Shown: one piece after another, positions 44,113-54,709 of the stretch | How the letters are laid out: each line of letters begins with the position of its first letter | Numbering within the stretch: the first letter of the stretch is position 1 | Source of the DNA: Adenophora triphylla var. japonica | Taxonomy: Eukaryota; Streptophyta; Magnoliopsida; Asterales; Campanulaceae | Direction of reading: 5' to 3' | DNA length: 64,000 nt | Assembly (NCBI GenBank): GCA_022495995.1 | Contig: JAFEMH010002514.1 | Span: forward strand, 124,001 to 188,000 | The notes under the pieces: model-generated | What the model was told of the DNA's origin: nothing | What the model saw: the letters and a program-made list of their open reading frames with translations, nothing else | The model's database searches: none | Made by a program: the position numbers and the translations under genes

Positions 44113-44664
44113 TGATGAAGGCCATTTCGGGCTAAAGCCCGTGGACAAAAAAGAGGCCCGCAGCCCGAAGCCCGTTAGGCCCGAAGCCCGCCGCCCGTGG
44201 ACCAAGCCCGTGTCCGGCCCGCCTTCATCACGGTACAGGCCCGGCTTGAATATTGGGTCGACGGGCGGGCCAAGCCCGAGGGCTTCCAAAGCCCGTTTGC
44301 CCATTTTCCGTTTGGCCCGTTTTTTTATTTTTATACTATATATTTAAAGTTTGGATAATTAACACCAATAATATCCTGTCCAAGTGGTAAAGTGACACCC
44401 AATAACCCCATTTCACCCAGGTTCGATTCCCCCCAACCCCTTTCAGCTTTTGTAAAAAAAAAAAAAAAGGTGAAACCCGTTTAGCCCGTGGATCCTTGGA
44501 TCCGGGCAAAACGGGCGGGCCTTACCCCCATGAAACCGACGGGCCGGGCCGGGCCGGGCTTTAGCCCGTTTCTCCTCACGGACGGGCCGGATAAAGCCCG
44601 TTTATCCGTTTAACTCGTGGTTGACGGGCCGGGCCGGGCCGGACTACCCGTTTGGACATCATCA
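44113..44664. mobile_element. hAT-type non-autonomous element, 552 bp, TSD CACGCACA
   Basis: Ends TGATGAAGGCC and GGACATCATCA form an imperfect inverted repeat. An 8-bp direct repeat, CACGCACA, lies at 44105-44112 and 44665-44672, the length typical of hAT elements. The opposite foldback arm (45335-45355) has this sequence once, proving the empty site. Subterminal parts are full of GGCCCG/CGGGCC words, usual for plant hAT-like elements. No transposase. Confidence 0.9.
44348..44470 (+). mobile_element. Possible tRNA-derived SINE inside the hAT element
   Basis: TGGTAAAGTGA (A-box-like) is followed about 35 bases later by GGTTCGATTCC, a perfect Pol III B-box, and after some 30 bases by a run of 15 A. 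This order fits a short tRNA-derived SINE. No flanking duplication was identified, and the element could equally be part of the hAT interior. Confidence 0.4.
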
Positions 44665-45762
44665 CACGCACACACTAATAATAATACTAATAATAATAAG
44701 TACTTCCTCCGACTCTAAATTACAAAATAATAATATAAAAATTATATATTAATAATAATGAAAACTAAATAGAAATATTATTTTTTCCATCTCAAATAAA
44801 TATTTTAAAAAAATGTACTTCTATAAAAAAAATATTTTTCATTTCAAAAATAAATATTTCTTTCGTCTCAAAATGAATAACCAAAAAATAATACTACATT
44901 TTTTGTCCAAATAAATGAGCATTACTTCCTTCGTCTCAATGAATATTTTATAAAATAATACTCTCATTTGCCTCAAAAATTAATATCATATTTTGAGACG
45001 AAGCACTAACATTACAAACATTAATTTTAGAGGCGAATGAAGTAGTATTAATTTTTAAAATATTCATTGAGATGAAGGAAGTAATGCTCATTTTTTTAAG
45101 ATAAAAAATGTAGTATTATTTTTTGGTTATTCATTTTGAGTCGAAAGAAATATTTATTTTTGAAATGAAAAATATTTTTTTATAGAAGTACATTTTTTAA
45201 AATATTTATTTGAGATGAAAAAAATAATATTTCTATTTAATTTTCTTTATTATTAATATATAATTTTTATATTATTATTTTGTAATTTAGAGTCGGAGGA
45301 AGTACTTATTATTATTAGTATTATTATTAGTGTGTGCGTGGTGGACTTTGTTGTTTGGTTTAGAAAGAAATGTGCCAATTTGAAATCGCTACACACTGTA
45401 GCGATTTCAAATTTGGTTTTTTTTTTTTTAAGCATAAATATTAAATAAAATTTAATAAATTTAAAATCGCTACACCGTGTAGCGATTTTAATTGAAAAAT
45501 TATAAACTCGCTACACGGTGTAGCGAGTTTTCAAAAATGAGACATTTTGGGAAAAAGTTTGAAACAGTAAGTCATTTTGGTAAATAAAATTTTAAAAATG
45601 TATTATTTGAGAAAAATTCCCACATCTTTTCCGTTGCGCTTATTGATCATGTATGCTCTACCGATTAGTGACTTTGATTTACATAGTGTTTTTCTTTTAA
45701 ACTGTAAAAAGGCTATTCACACCCCCTTTTAGCCTATTTTTCTACCAATTGGGCCTAATCAT

Positions 45763-45774
45763 TGGTATCAGAGC
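45763..45774 (+). other. Primer binding site after element E LTR
   Basis: TGGTATCAGAGC, complementary to the 3' end of initiator tRNA-Met, two bases after the LTR end at 45761. It marks this LTR as a 5' LTR for sequence to its right even though the element E interior precedes it. Confidence 0.85.
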
Positions 45775-46235
45775 TTGTTATTTTTTGATAAATGCCCCTA
45801 GTAATATACATCTTTCAAAAGTAGTTTTTGATAAATGCCCCTAGTATTTTTAGGTGTATCAATAAAAACATCAGAATTTTATTAAGGATGAGTGGATATT
45901 TTCCAAAGGAAACATCGTTAACTAGTCTTCAAATCATTTAATACATGCTTAAATTGCTTATTGGTTCAACAACAAACTTTCAAGGTTTCTTGTTTGGATA
46001 TCAAAGTCAAGGCTTATATTGGAATTCTCCAACATACTCTTACAAGGTAAATGTTTGCTCGCTCTCTTCTTCCACGAAGCATATATTGTCTCGTGATGCT
46101 CGAATTCTTTGTTTTACCCCGCCGTATCCGTGCTCGGACACTCCGATTTTATTCAAAGCCGACAAAGGTACGGGGATAAATCAAATAGTACGAGCATTAT
46201 AGTATATTATTATCATGTCGAGAGGCAATGGATGT
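45775..46235 (+). other. Element E 5' internal leader, cut by CACTA
   Basis: Follows the PBS. Contains a two-copy word TTTTTGATAAATGCCCCTAG (about 45785 and 45826). No recognisable coding region in 460 bp; an 85-codon frame at 45945 has no known motif. Confidence 0.5.
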
Positions 46236-46254
46236 CACTACCAGAACCGGTGTT

Positions 46255-46810
46255 TTAGCGACGGAATAAACAATGACGGAAGCATTCCGTCGCTATTTAG
46301 CGACGGAAATTATGCTTTAGCGACGGAATAAATTTGGCGCCACGATGACGGAATTAAATTCGCCTGATTTCGTCGTTAAAAACGAATATTCGACGAATAT
46401 TCATTTTTAGCGACGGAATTTGGGCGGAATTTACCCCGTCGCTAAATAAATATCACGACGGAATTATTCCGTCGCTAATAATTTATTTATTTTTTAATTT
46501 TTTTTAAGTTATCAGCGACGGAATTATTCCGTCGCTGATAATTTATTTATTTTTTAATTTTTTTTATGTTATCAGCGACGGAATTATTCCGTCGCTGATA
46601 ATTTATTTAAAAAAAAAAAAAAGATTATCAGCAACGGAATAATTCCGTCGCTGATAATTTATTTATTTTTTATTTTTTTTTACGTTATCAGCGACGGAAT
46701 TATTCCGTCGCTGATAATTTATTTATTTTTTAATTTTTTTTAATTTATCAGCGACGGAATTATTCCGTCGCTGATAATTATCAGCGACGGAATAATTCCG
46801 TCGCTGAAAT
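46255..46810. repeat. CACTA left subterminal hairpin array
   Basis: About a dozen inverted-repeat units of the form AGCGACGGAA...TTCCGTCGCT, often separated by ATTTATTTATTTTTTAATTT. In En/Spm systems such subterminal motifs bind the TNPA protein; here that role is inferred from position. Confidence 0.85.
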
Positions 46811-49800
46811 TTTTTTTTTAATTTTTCTTCTATATACTTTCATTTGTTTAGTTTTTCTATCTTTTTTTCTATAACTTTTTCTAAAAAAACACTAATTAAC
46901 AAAGGCTAAAATATTATTTTCTAGTCAATAAAAAATTTTAAAAAAATTAAAAAATAAATATAGGGTAGTCCGTCCCTCTTTTGACTTTTCTTCTATATAC
47001 CTTCATTTGTTTAGTTTTTTTCTATCTTTTTTTCTATAACTTTTTCTAAAAAAAACCACTAATTAAAAAAGGCTAAAATATTATTTTCTAGTTAATAAAA
47101 AATTTAAAAAAAAATTAAAAAATAAATATAGGGTAGTCCGTCCCTCTTTTGACTTTTCTTCTATATACCTTCATTTGTTTAGTTTTTTTCTATCATTTTT
47201 CTATAACTTTTTCTAAAAAAATCACTAATTAACAAATGCTAAAATATTATTTTCTAGTCAATAAAAAATTTAAAAAAAAATTAAAAAATAAATATAGGGT
47301 AGTCCGTCCCTCTTTTGACTTTTCTTCTATATACCTTCATTTGTTTAGTTTTTTTCTATCTTTTTTTATATAACTTTTTCTAAAAAAAACCACTAATTAA
47401 CAAAGGCTAAAATATTATTTTCTAGTCAATAAAAAATTTAAAAAAAAATTAAAAAATAAATATAGGGTAATCCGTCCCTCTTTTGACTTTTCTTCTATAT
47501 ACCTTCATTTGTTTAGTTTTTTTTCTATCTTTTTTATATAACTTTTTCTAAAAAAAACTACTAATTAACAAAGGCTAAAATATTATTTTCTAGTCAATAA
47601 AAAGTTTAAAAAAAAATTAAAAAATAAATATAGGGTAGTCCGTCCCTCTTTTGACTTTTCTTCTGTATACTTTCATTTGTTTAGTTTTTTTTCTATCTTT
47701 TTTTATATAACTTTTTATAAAAAAAACTACTAATTAACAAAGGCTAAAATATTATTTTTTAGTCAATAAAAAATTTAAAAAAAATTAAAAAATAAATATA
47801 GGGTAGTCCGTCCCTCTTTTGACTTTTCTTCTATATACTTTCATTTGTTTAGTTTTTTTTTTCTATCTTTTTTTCTATAACTTTTTCTAAAAAAAACCAC
47901 TAATTAACAAAGGCTAAAATATTATTTTCTAGTCAATAAAAATTTTTAAAAAATTAAAAAATAAATATAGGGTAATCCGTCCCTCTTTTGACTTTTCTTC
48001 TATATACCTTCATTTGTTTAGTTTTTTTCTATCTTTTTTTATATAACTTTTTCTAAAAAAAACCACTAATTAACAAAGGCTAAAATATTATTTTCTAGTT
48101 AAAAAAAAATTTAAAAAAAAATTAAAAAATAAATATAGGGTAGTCCGTCCCTCTTTTGACTTTTCTTCTATATACCTTCATTTGTTTAGTTTTTTTCTAT
48201 CTTTTTTTATATAACTTTTTCTAAAAAAAAACTACTAATTAACAAAGGCTAAAATATTATTTTCTAGTCAATAAAAAATATAAAAAAATTAAAAAATAAA
48301 TATAGGGTAGTCCGTTCCTCTTTTGACTTTTCTTCTATATACTTTCATTTGTTTAGTTTTTTTTCTATCTTTTTTTATATAACTTTTTATAAAAAAAACT
48401 ACTAATTAACAAAGGCTAAAATATTATTTTTTAGTCAATAAAAAATTTAAAAAAAAATTAAAAAATAAATATAGGGTAGTCCGTCCCTCTTTTGACTTTT
48501 CTTCTATATACTTTCATTTGTTTAGTTTTTTTTTTCTATCTTTTTCTATAACTTTTTCTTAAAAAAACCACTAATTAACAAAGGCTAAAATATTATTTTC
48601 TAGTTAATAAAAAATTTAAAAAAAATTAAAAAATAAATATAGGGTAGTCCGTCCCTCTTTTGACTTTTCTTCTATATACCTTCATTTGTTTAGTTTTTTT
48701 TTTCTATCTTTTTTTATATAACTTTTTCTAAAAAAAACTACTAATTAACAAAGGCTAAAATATTATTTTCTAGTCAATAAAAAGTTTAAAAAAAATTAAA
48801 AAATAAATATAGGGTAGTCCGTCCCTCTTTTGACTTTTCTTCTGTATACTTTCATTTGTTTAGTTTTTTTTCTATCTTTTTTTATATAACTTTTTATAAA
48901 AAAAACTACTAATTAACAAAGGCTAAAATATTATTTTTTAGTCAATAAAAAATTTAAAAAAAATTAAAAAATAAATATAGGGTAGTCCGTCCCTCTTTTG
49001 ACTTTTCTTCTATATACTTTCATTTGTTTAGTTTTTTTTTTCTATCTTTTTTTCTATAACTTTTTCTAAAAAAAACCACTAATTAACAAAGGCTAAAATA
49101 TTATTTTCTAGTCAATAAAAAATTTTAAAAAAATTAAAAAATAAATATAGGGTAATCCGTCCCTCTTTTGACTTTTCTTCTATATACCTTCATTTGTTTA
49201 GTTTTTTTCTATCTTTTTTTATATAACTTTTTCTAAAAAAAACCACTAATTAACAAAGGCTAAAATATTATTTTCTAGTCAATAAAAAATTTAAAAAAAA
49301 TTAAAAAATAAATATAGGGTAGTCCGTCCCTCTTTTGACTTTTCTTCTATATACCTTCATTTGTTTAGTTTTTTTTTCTATCTTTTTTTATATAACTTTT
49401 TCTAAAAAAAACTACTAATTAACAAAGGCTAAAATATTATTTTCTAGTCAATAAAAAGTTTAAAAAAAATTAAAAAATAAATATAGGGTAGTCCGTCCCT
49501 CTTTTGACTTTTCTTCTGTATACTTTCATTTGTTTAGTTTTTTTTCTATCTTTTTTTATATAACTTTTTATAAAAAAAACTACTAATTAACAAAGGCTAA
49601 AATATTATTTTTTAGTCAATAAAAAATTTAAAAAAAATTAAAAAATAAATATAGGGTAGTCCGTCCCTCTTTTGACTTTTCTTCTATATACTTTCATTTG
49701 TTTAGTTTTTTTTTTCTATCTTTTTTTATATAACTTTTTCTAAAAAAATCCACTAATTAACAAAGGCTAAAATATTATTTTCTAGTCAATAAAAAATTTA

Positions 49801-50580
49801 AAAAAAAATTAAAAAATAAATATAGGGTAATCCGTCCCTCTTTTGACTTTTCTTCTATATACCTTCATTTGTTTAGTTTTTTTCTATCTTTTTTTATATA
49901 ACTTTTTCTAAAAAAAACCACTAATTAACAAAGGCTAAAATATTATTTTCTAGTTTATAAAAAATTTAAAAAAAATTAAAAAATAAATATAGGGTAGTCC
50001 GTCCCTCTTTTGACTTTTCTTCTATATACCTTCATTTGTTTAGTTTTTTTCTATCTTTTTTTATATAACTTTTTCTAAAAAAAACCACTAATTAACAAAG
50101 GCTAAAATATTATTTTCTAGTCAATAAAAAATTTGAAAAAAATTAAAAAATAAATATAGGGTAGTCCGTTCCTCTTTTGACTTTTCTTTTATATACTTTC
50201 ATATGTTTAGTTTTTTTTCTATCTTTTTTATATAACTTTTTCTAAAAAAAAATACTAATTAACAAAGGCTAAAATATTATTTTCTAGTCAATAAAAAGTT
50301 TAAAAAAAACTAAAAAATAAATATAGGGTAGTCCGTCCCTCTTTTGACTTTTCTTCTATATACTTTCATTTGTTTAGTTTTTTTTCTATCTTATTTTATA
50401 TAACTTTTTATAAAAAAAACTACTAATTAACAAAGGCTAAAATATTATTTTCTAGTCAATAAAAAATTTAAAAAAAATTAAAAAATAAATATAGGGTAGT
50501 CCGTCCCTCTTTTGACTTTTCTTCTATATACTTTCGTTTGTTTAGTTTTTTTTTTCTATATTTTTTCTATAACTTTTTTT
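46811..50580. repeat. 168-bp AT-rich satellite, about 22 copies
   Basis: Tandem units of 166-170 bp measured between GGGTAGTCCGTCCCTC words (46963, 47131, 47297 and on). Constant words: CCTTCATTTGTTTAG, CACTAATTAACAAAGGCTAA, TATTATTTTCTAGTCAATAA. Variant GGGTAATCC occurs at 47465, 47970, 49150 and 49825; TTCTGTATAC at 47661, 48840 and 49514. Their identical spacing (7 units, then 4) shows higher-order block duplication. No coding. Confidence 0.95.
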
Positions 50581-51180
50581 AAAAACACTTTAAATGTCAT
50601 TTAGAATTTAGAAAAAAATTAAAAAAAAAAAATAAACGAGGCAGCCGTATACCATTTTCACAAGAACGGGACACATTCCTTAAAATCCTAAATAATGGCA
50701 CATATTTGTAACTCAATTTCCATTTGGATTTTGAGGAAAGTCATAAAGATGAAAACACTTTAAATGTCATTTAGAATGTAGAAAAAAATTAAAAAAAAAT
50801 AAACGAGGTAGCCGTATACCATTTTCACAAGATCGGGACACATTCCTTAAAACCCTAAATAATGGCACATATTTGTAACTCAATTTCCATTTGGATTTTG
50901 ATGAAAGTCATAGAGATGAAAAACACTTTAAATGTCATTTAGAATGTAGAAAGAAATTAAAAAAAATAAACGAGGTAGCCGTATACCATTTTCACAAGAT
51001 CGGGACACATAAAACCCTAAAAACCCTAAATAATGGCACATATTTGTAACTCAATTTCCATTTGAATTTTGAGAAAAATCATAGAGATGAAAAACACTTT
51101 AAATGTCATTTAGAATGTAGAAAAAAAATTTAAAAAACATAAACGAGGTAGCCGTATACCATTTTCACAAGCATTTACAT
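50581..51180. repeat. 173-bp satellite family, inverted, 3-4 units within CACTA
   Basis: Reverse complement of the array at 6446-11584: ACTTTAAATGTCATTTAGAA, AACGAGGTAGCCGTATACCA and CACAAGATCGGGACACAT, then CCCTAAATAATGGCACATAT. Units differ from the main array (CACAAG for GGCAAG) and from each other, so they are not a simple recent copy. Confidence 0.9.
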
Positions 51181-51535
51181 TTATTATACAATTATTATTA
51201 TTAAATAATTTAATTAGATTTTAAATGAATTAATTTTTTTCAAAAAAACTAAGTATAATTATTACATCATTTATTATTAAGTCATTATTTTTCACATGGA
51301 TCTCCATCTAAGCCATTTATAATAACACATTTAAGTTGAATCTAATGGCTCACATTTTAACAAACTATTTCACCTGGATCACCATCTCAACCATCCATTC
51401 ATATTAACACATTCAAGTTGAATCCAATGGCTCACATTTTAACAAACTATTTCACTTGGATCACCATCTCAACCATCCATTCATATTAAATCAATGGTTC
51501 AAATTCATTACTCACATTTTAACAAACAAATTAAT

Positions 51536-51660
<125 letters not shown>

Positions 51661-51670
<10 letters not shown>

Positions 51671-52280
51671 GTCACACACACTTCCTCTTCCCAGACACAC
51701 ACTCTCTCTCACCCACACACTTTCTCTCTCTCACTCTCTCTCTAGCCGCAAATTACAGAGGCCTCCCAATCGTCGTCTTCGACCACTACATCGTCCCTCA
51801 CCGGTGACCCAAGGCCACCCTCCTTCTCCGATTGCCATCATCGATCTCCCAAGACCCAACCCGTCCTTCATTCATCTCTAAAACCCGTTGGCCGGTGAAT
51901 CCTTCCTCACCCCTCTGTTTCTCTACCCCAAAATCACCATTCTCCTTCTCCCGTTCACCGTCATCGATTTCCCTGCTTCCAACCCCAATCTCCTTCTCCG
52001 GCCAAGCCCCAAATCAACACCCTCACTCTCCGTATCCAAAACCACGACCCAAACCAAAGCTCTTCTTCTCCGGCCAAGGTCACCGTCATTCCCTTTCTCC
52101 GGCGACGATCCGTTCGCCGCCCCCAACAATGCCAAGCACGACAACTGATTCCTCACCAGTTGAAGTCTTCCCCAAAACCGGTTGCGGTCTTCCTCTCTCT
52201 CTCACACACACACACACTCTCTCTCACACACAAACTATTTCACGTTGCGTTTGCTTCAACTGCAAATGGATTGATTATAC
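51661..52280. other. C-rich leader-like segment inside CACTA
   Basis: Composition changes sharply from AT-rich to pyrimidine- and C-rich with CCGGTGACC and TTCTCCGGCCAAG words, as in a plant 5' UTR or start of a coding exon. A 153-codon frame (51832-52293) is Pro/Ser-rich with no family motif. It may be a captured host gene leader. No splice sites were confirmed. Confidence 0.35.
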
Positions 52281-52494
52281 AATTATATTTTGAAATTAAT
52301 TTGTAGTTCCCAAACACCCATCTAAAAACTATTACCATTAAGACTGTGTGTGGGAAGGAGTTTGAGTTACATGTTGAAGTCTCAATAATTTTAACATAAA
52401 TAATTTTGAAAAAATAAAAAATAACAATGAAAATGATTATTCAATATTGAAAAAAAATAATAATTTAATTTTGACATTTTTAATTTTTTATTGA

Positions 52495-53035
52495 ATTATT
52501 AGCGACGAAATATTCCGCCGCTGAAATAAAAATTTAATAAAAAATAAATAATATCAGGGACGGAATATTCCGTCGCTGAAATAAAAATAAAATTAAAATA
52601 AATTAAATCAGTGACGGAATATTCCGCCGCTGAAATAAAAATTAAATTAATATTAATTAATATAGCGACGGAATATTCCGTCGCTGAAATTAATTTATTT
52701 TAATTAATTTTTATTCCAGCAACGGAAATTTCCGCCGCTGAAATTAATTTAATTTAATTAATTTTTATTTCAGCGACGGAAATTTCCGTCGCTGAAATAA
52801 AAATTAATTAAATTAAATTAATTTCAGCGGCGAAAATTTTCGTTGCGATGTCGATAATCGGCGACGGAATTAATTCCGTCGGTAAAATCAAAATATACCG
52901 ACGGAAATTGAGCCGTCGGAGCACTGCGACGGGCTGGTAGCGACGGACCAGCGACGGAAAAATTCCGTCGCTGTTTAATTTTAGCGACGGAAATTTGGAT
53001 TTAGCGACGGAAATTTCCGTCGCTAAAACCTGTTT
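52495..53035. repeat. CACTA right subterminal hairpin array
   Basis: Repeated GCGACGGAAT...ATTCCGTCGCTG units mirroring the left end. Variants GGCGAAAATTTTCG and CCGCCGCTG show some decay. Confidence 0.85.
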
Positions 53036-53046
53036 TTCTGGTAGTG

Positions 53047-53305
53047 TTGATGGTAAAGCTATTATCACACATAATGATTGTACTCCTTTTCTGAACAAGT
53101 CCCAGCTGCTTCAAAACTCTTCTCATCCATACTGCTTGACTTGAACAACCAGCAGCTGCCACAAACTCCGCCTCAGTTGTTGACATTGTAACAATTGGTT
53201 GTTTCTTTGAAAGCCAAGAAACTGCTCCAGAGCTTAACAAGAACACATAACCTGAAGTGCTTTTTCTATCATCGATGTCACCAGCATAGTCGCTATCTGT
53301 GTAGG
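53047..53305 (-). pseudogene. Copia-D RNase H fragment
   Basis: Minus strand: [39 protein letters not shown] and [20 protein letters not shown], ending IIMCDNS at the CACTA edge. The sequence differs from Copia-B and Copia-C RNase H, so it is another element. Its right side is cut by the Tat/Ogre-like LTR at 53306. Its left side is cut by the CACTA; its continuation is not evident left of 46236. Confidence 0.85.
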
Positions 53306-54688
53306 TGTAAGTACCCAAATCCGGATCGTCAAAATCCGTTAAGAGTTAACCGGAATCCGTTAAATGGCCCTTTCTAGGTTAACCGAAACCCGTTAAGCTC
53401 CCCGTCCTCAAGTCAACGAGACATCCCGGAGATCGGACCTCCTGAAATTGAGGAAAAGTCCGGCCGGCCTGTTTTACAATTTCACCCTATAAATATAAGG
53501 GATGTCAAATTCAGAAGAAAAAAAGGAAAAATATAATCGCTCTCAAGAAACACCATGGCCCTAGGCTGATCTTCCCCCTCCCGAGCCCCATTTTGTCTTG
53601 ATTTGCGTGAAAATCCCGTTTCCGACCAAACACGAACTAAACACGTCCTAAACACCTTTCAAACACCCTTTCGTATCCCATATACGTCCTTCCTAGCCAA
53701 AGAGTCAACACCTATCCATTAGGTAACACTCTCACCCTCTAAATCCCTCTTTATCTCGATTTACGCGTAAAACGCTACTTTTTGATCCGATCAAAGTTCT
53801 CAAAATGTAGACGGAACGCCGTCTACGGATCTCGAAATGATCCTCCCTCTATCATCTTTTCTCCTTCGAGAATAGTGATTTTGGGTTAAAACAGAGATCG
53901 AGTCCACTTTTCTGTCATTTACCGTCCGAATCGTTCGACTCGTTAATTTGCACTTTTACCGTCCGAACCGTTTGACGTTGATCGCACTTTTACAAGTCCG
54001 AATTGTTTGATCCGTTGATACCGCATTTAAATGTTGTCATTTACGAGTCCGAGCCATTTGGCTCGTGATAGTATTTACTTACAAAGTCCGAGTCACAAAA
54101 CGACTCGTTGATCGCATATCATTCAATACCTCTTTTCTTAAAATTGGTCATAATGTAATGCCCGGTTCAAAACCGGAATTCGTCATTCGAACTCCTTTTC
54201 GAAAACAACGTAAAATCAACGTTTGCCACGCGAACGCTCATTTCCAACTCAAAACCGACGTTTGTCATTCAAATGCTCTTTTACCAAAATCAACGTTTGT
54301 CATTTAAACCAAGATTAAAGCTTGTCATTCAAGCCCATTTTCAAAAGTAACACGAACACACACACACACACACTTTTCGAGAAAGGTAAAAAGACTCGTC
54401 ATACGAGGCATTTCGGGTGATCTCAACATACTCTTCTCGAAACGTAATGAGACCTCCGAACATAACAATCTCTGGTCCTAAAAGCCTTTTTCAAGTTTTG
54501 GCTACCAATCAAAACGTACTCTTTCAAAGCCTTTTTTCAAGTTTTGGCTATCAATCAAAACGTTCCATTTTCAAAGCCTTTTTCAATGTTTAGGCTCATA
54601 ATACAAAACGGCGTGGCGACTCTCTTTTCCAAGTGAAGTCCATTCGAAAGAATCGCTCGCCGCAGTCCGCGCGATCCGGGTAATTTCA
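53306..54688 (+). repeat. 5' LTR of a Tat/Ogre-like Ty3-gypsy element (1383 bp)
   Basis: Starts TGTAAGTACCC and ends GGGTAATTTCA, imperfect inverted ends. TATA word TATAAATA at 53488-53495. Repeated AGTCCGA/CCGTT words at 53920-54120 and AACGTTTGNCA words around 54220-54300. Confidence 0.75.
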
Positions 54689-54689
54689 G

Positions 54690-54709
54690 TTGGCGACTCC
54701 GCTGGGGAC
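54690..54709 (+). other. Primer binding site, TTGGCGACTCCGCTGGGGAC
   Basis: Just after the LTR end is TTGGCGACTCCGCTGGGGAC, a primer-binding word I associate with Tat/Ogre-type gypsy elements of plants and distinct from the initiator-tRNA-Met site of the Copia elements here. Confidence 0.8.

Larger units (their letters stand above)
43821..45620. mobile_element. Foldback (MULE-like) element, 1800 bp, with 10-bp target duplication
   Basis: A giant inverted repeat: arms of about 620 bp (left arm counted without the hAT) meeting near 45003. The outer ends read GAATTTTTCTCAAATAATAC and its mirror. CACATCTTTT is duplicated at 43811-43820 and 45621-45630, fitting the 9-10 bp TSD of MULE-type elements. 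Short hairpins CGCTACACCGTGTAGCG repeat within each arm. The inner arms include Stowaway-like ACTTCCTCCG sequence. No open frame. A hAT element sits only in the left arm, so it came later. Confidence 0.9.
42410..45761 (+). mobile_element. Element E 3' end, LTR and nested insertions
   Basis: After the Copia-C target duplication, element E resumes (ATTATGTTCACAG at 42413) through a purine tract (TTAGGAGGAGA, about 42531-42541) into an LTR from 42542 (TATTAGGTC; the usual TG is mutated) to 45761 (CCTAATCA). LTR TATA: TATAAATA at 43172-43179. Net LTR length without the foldback is about 1.41 kb. It is the full version of the partial LTR at 18044-18929. Confidence 0.75.

Noticed and set aside
44380..44450. 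Functional tRNA gene
   Set aside because: Only A- and B-box-like words; no cloverleaf stems could be formed by eye.
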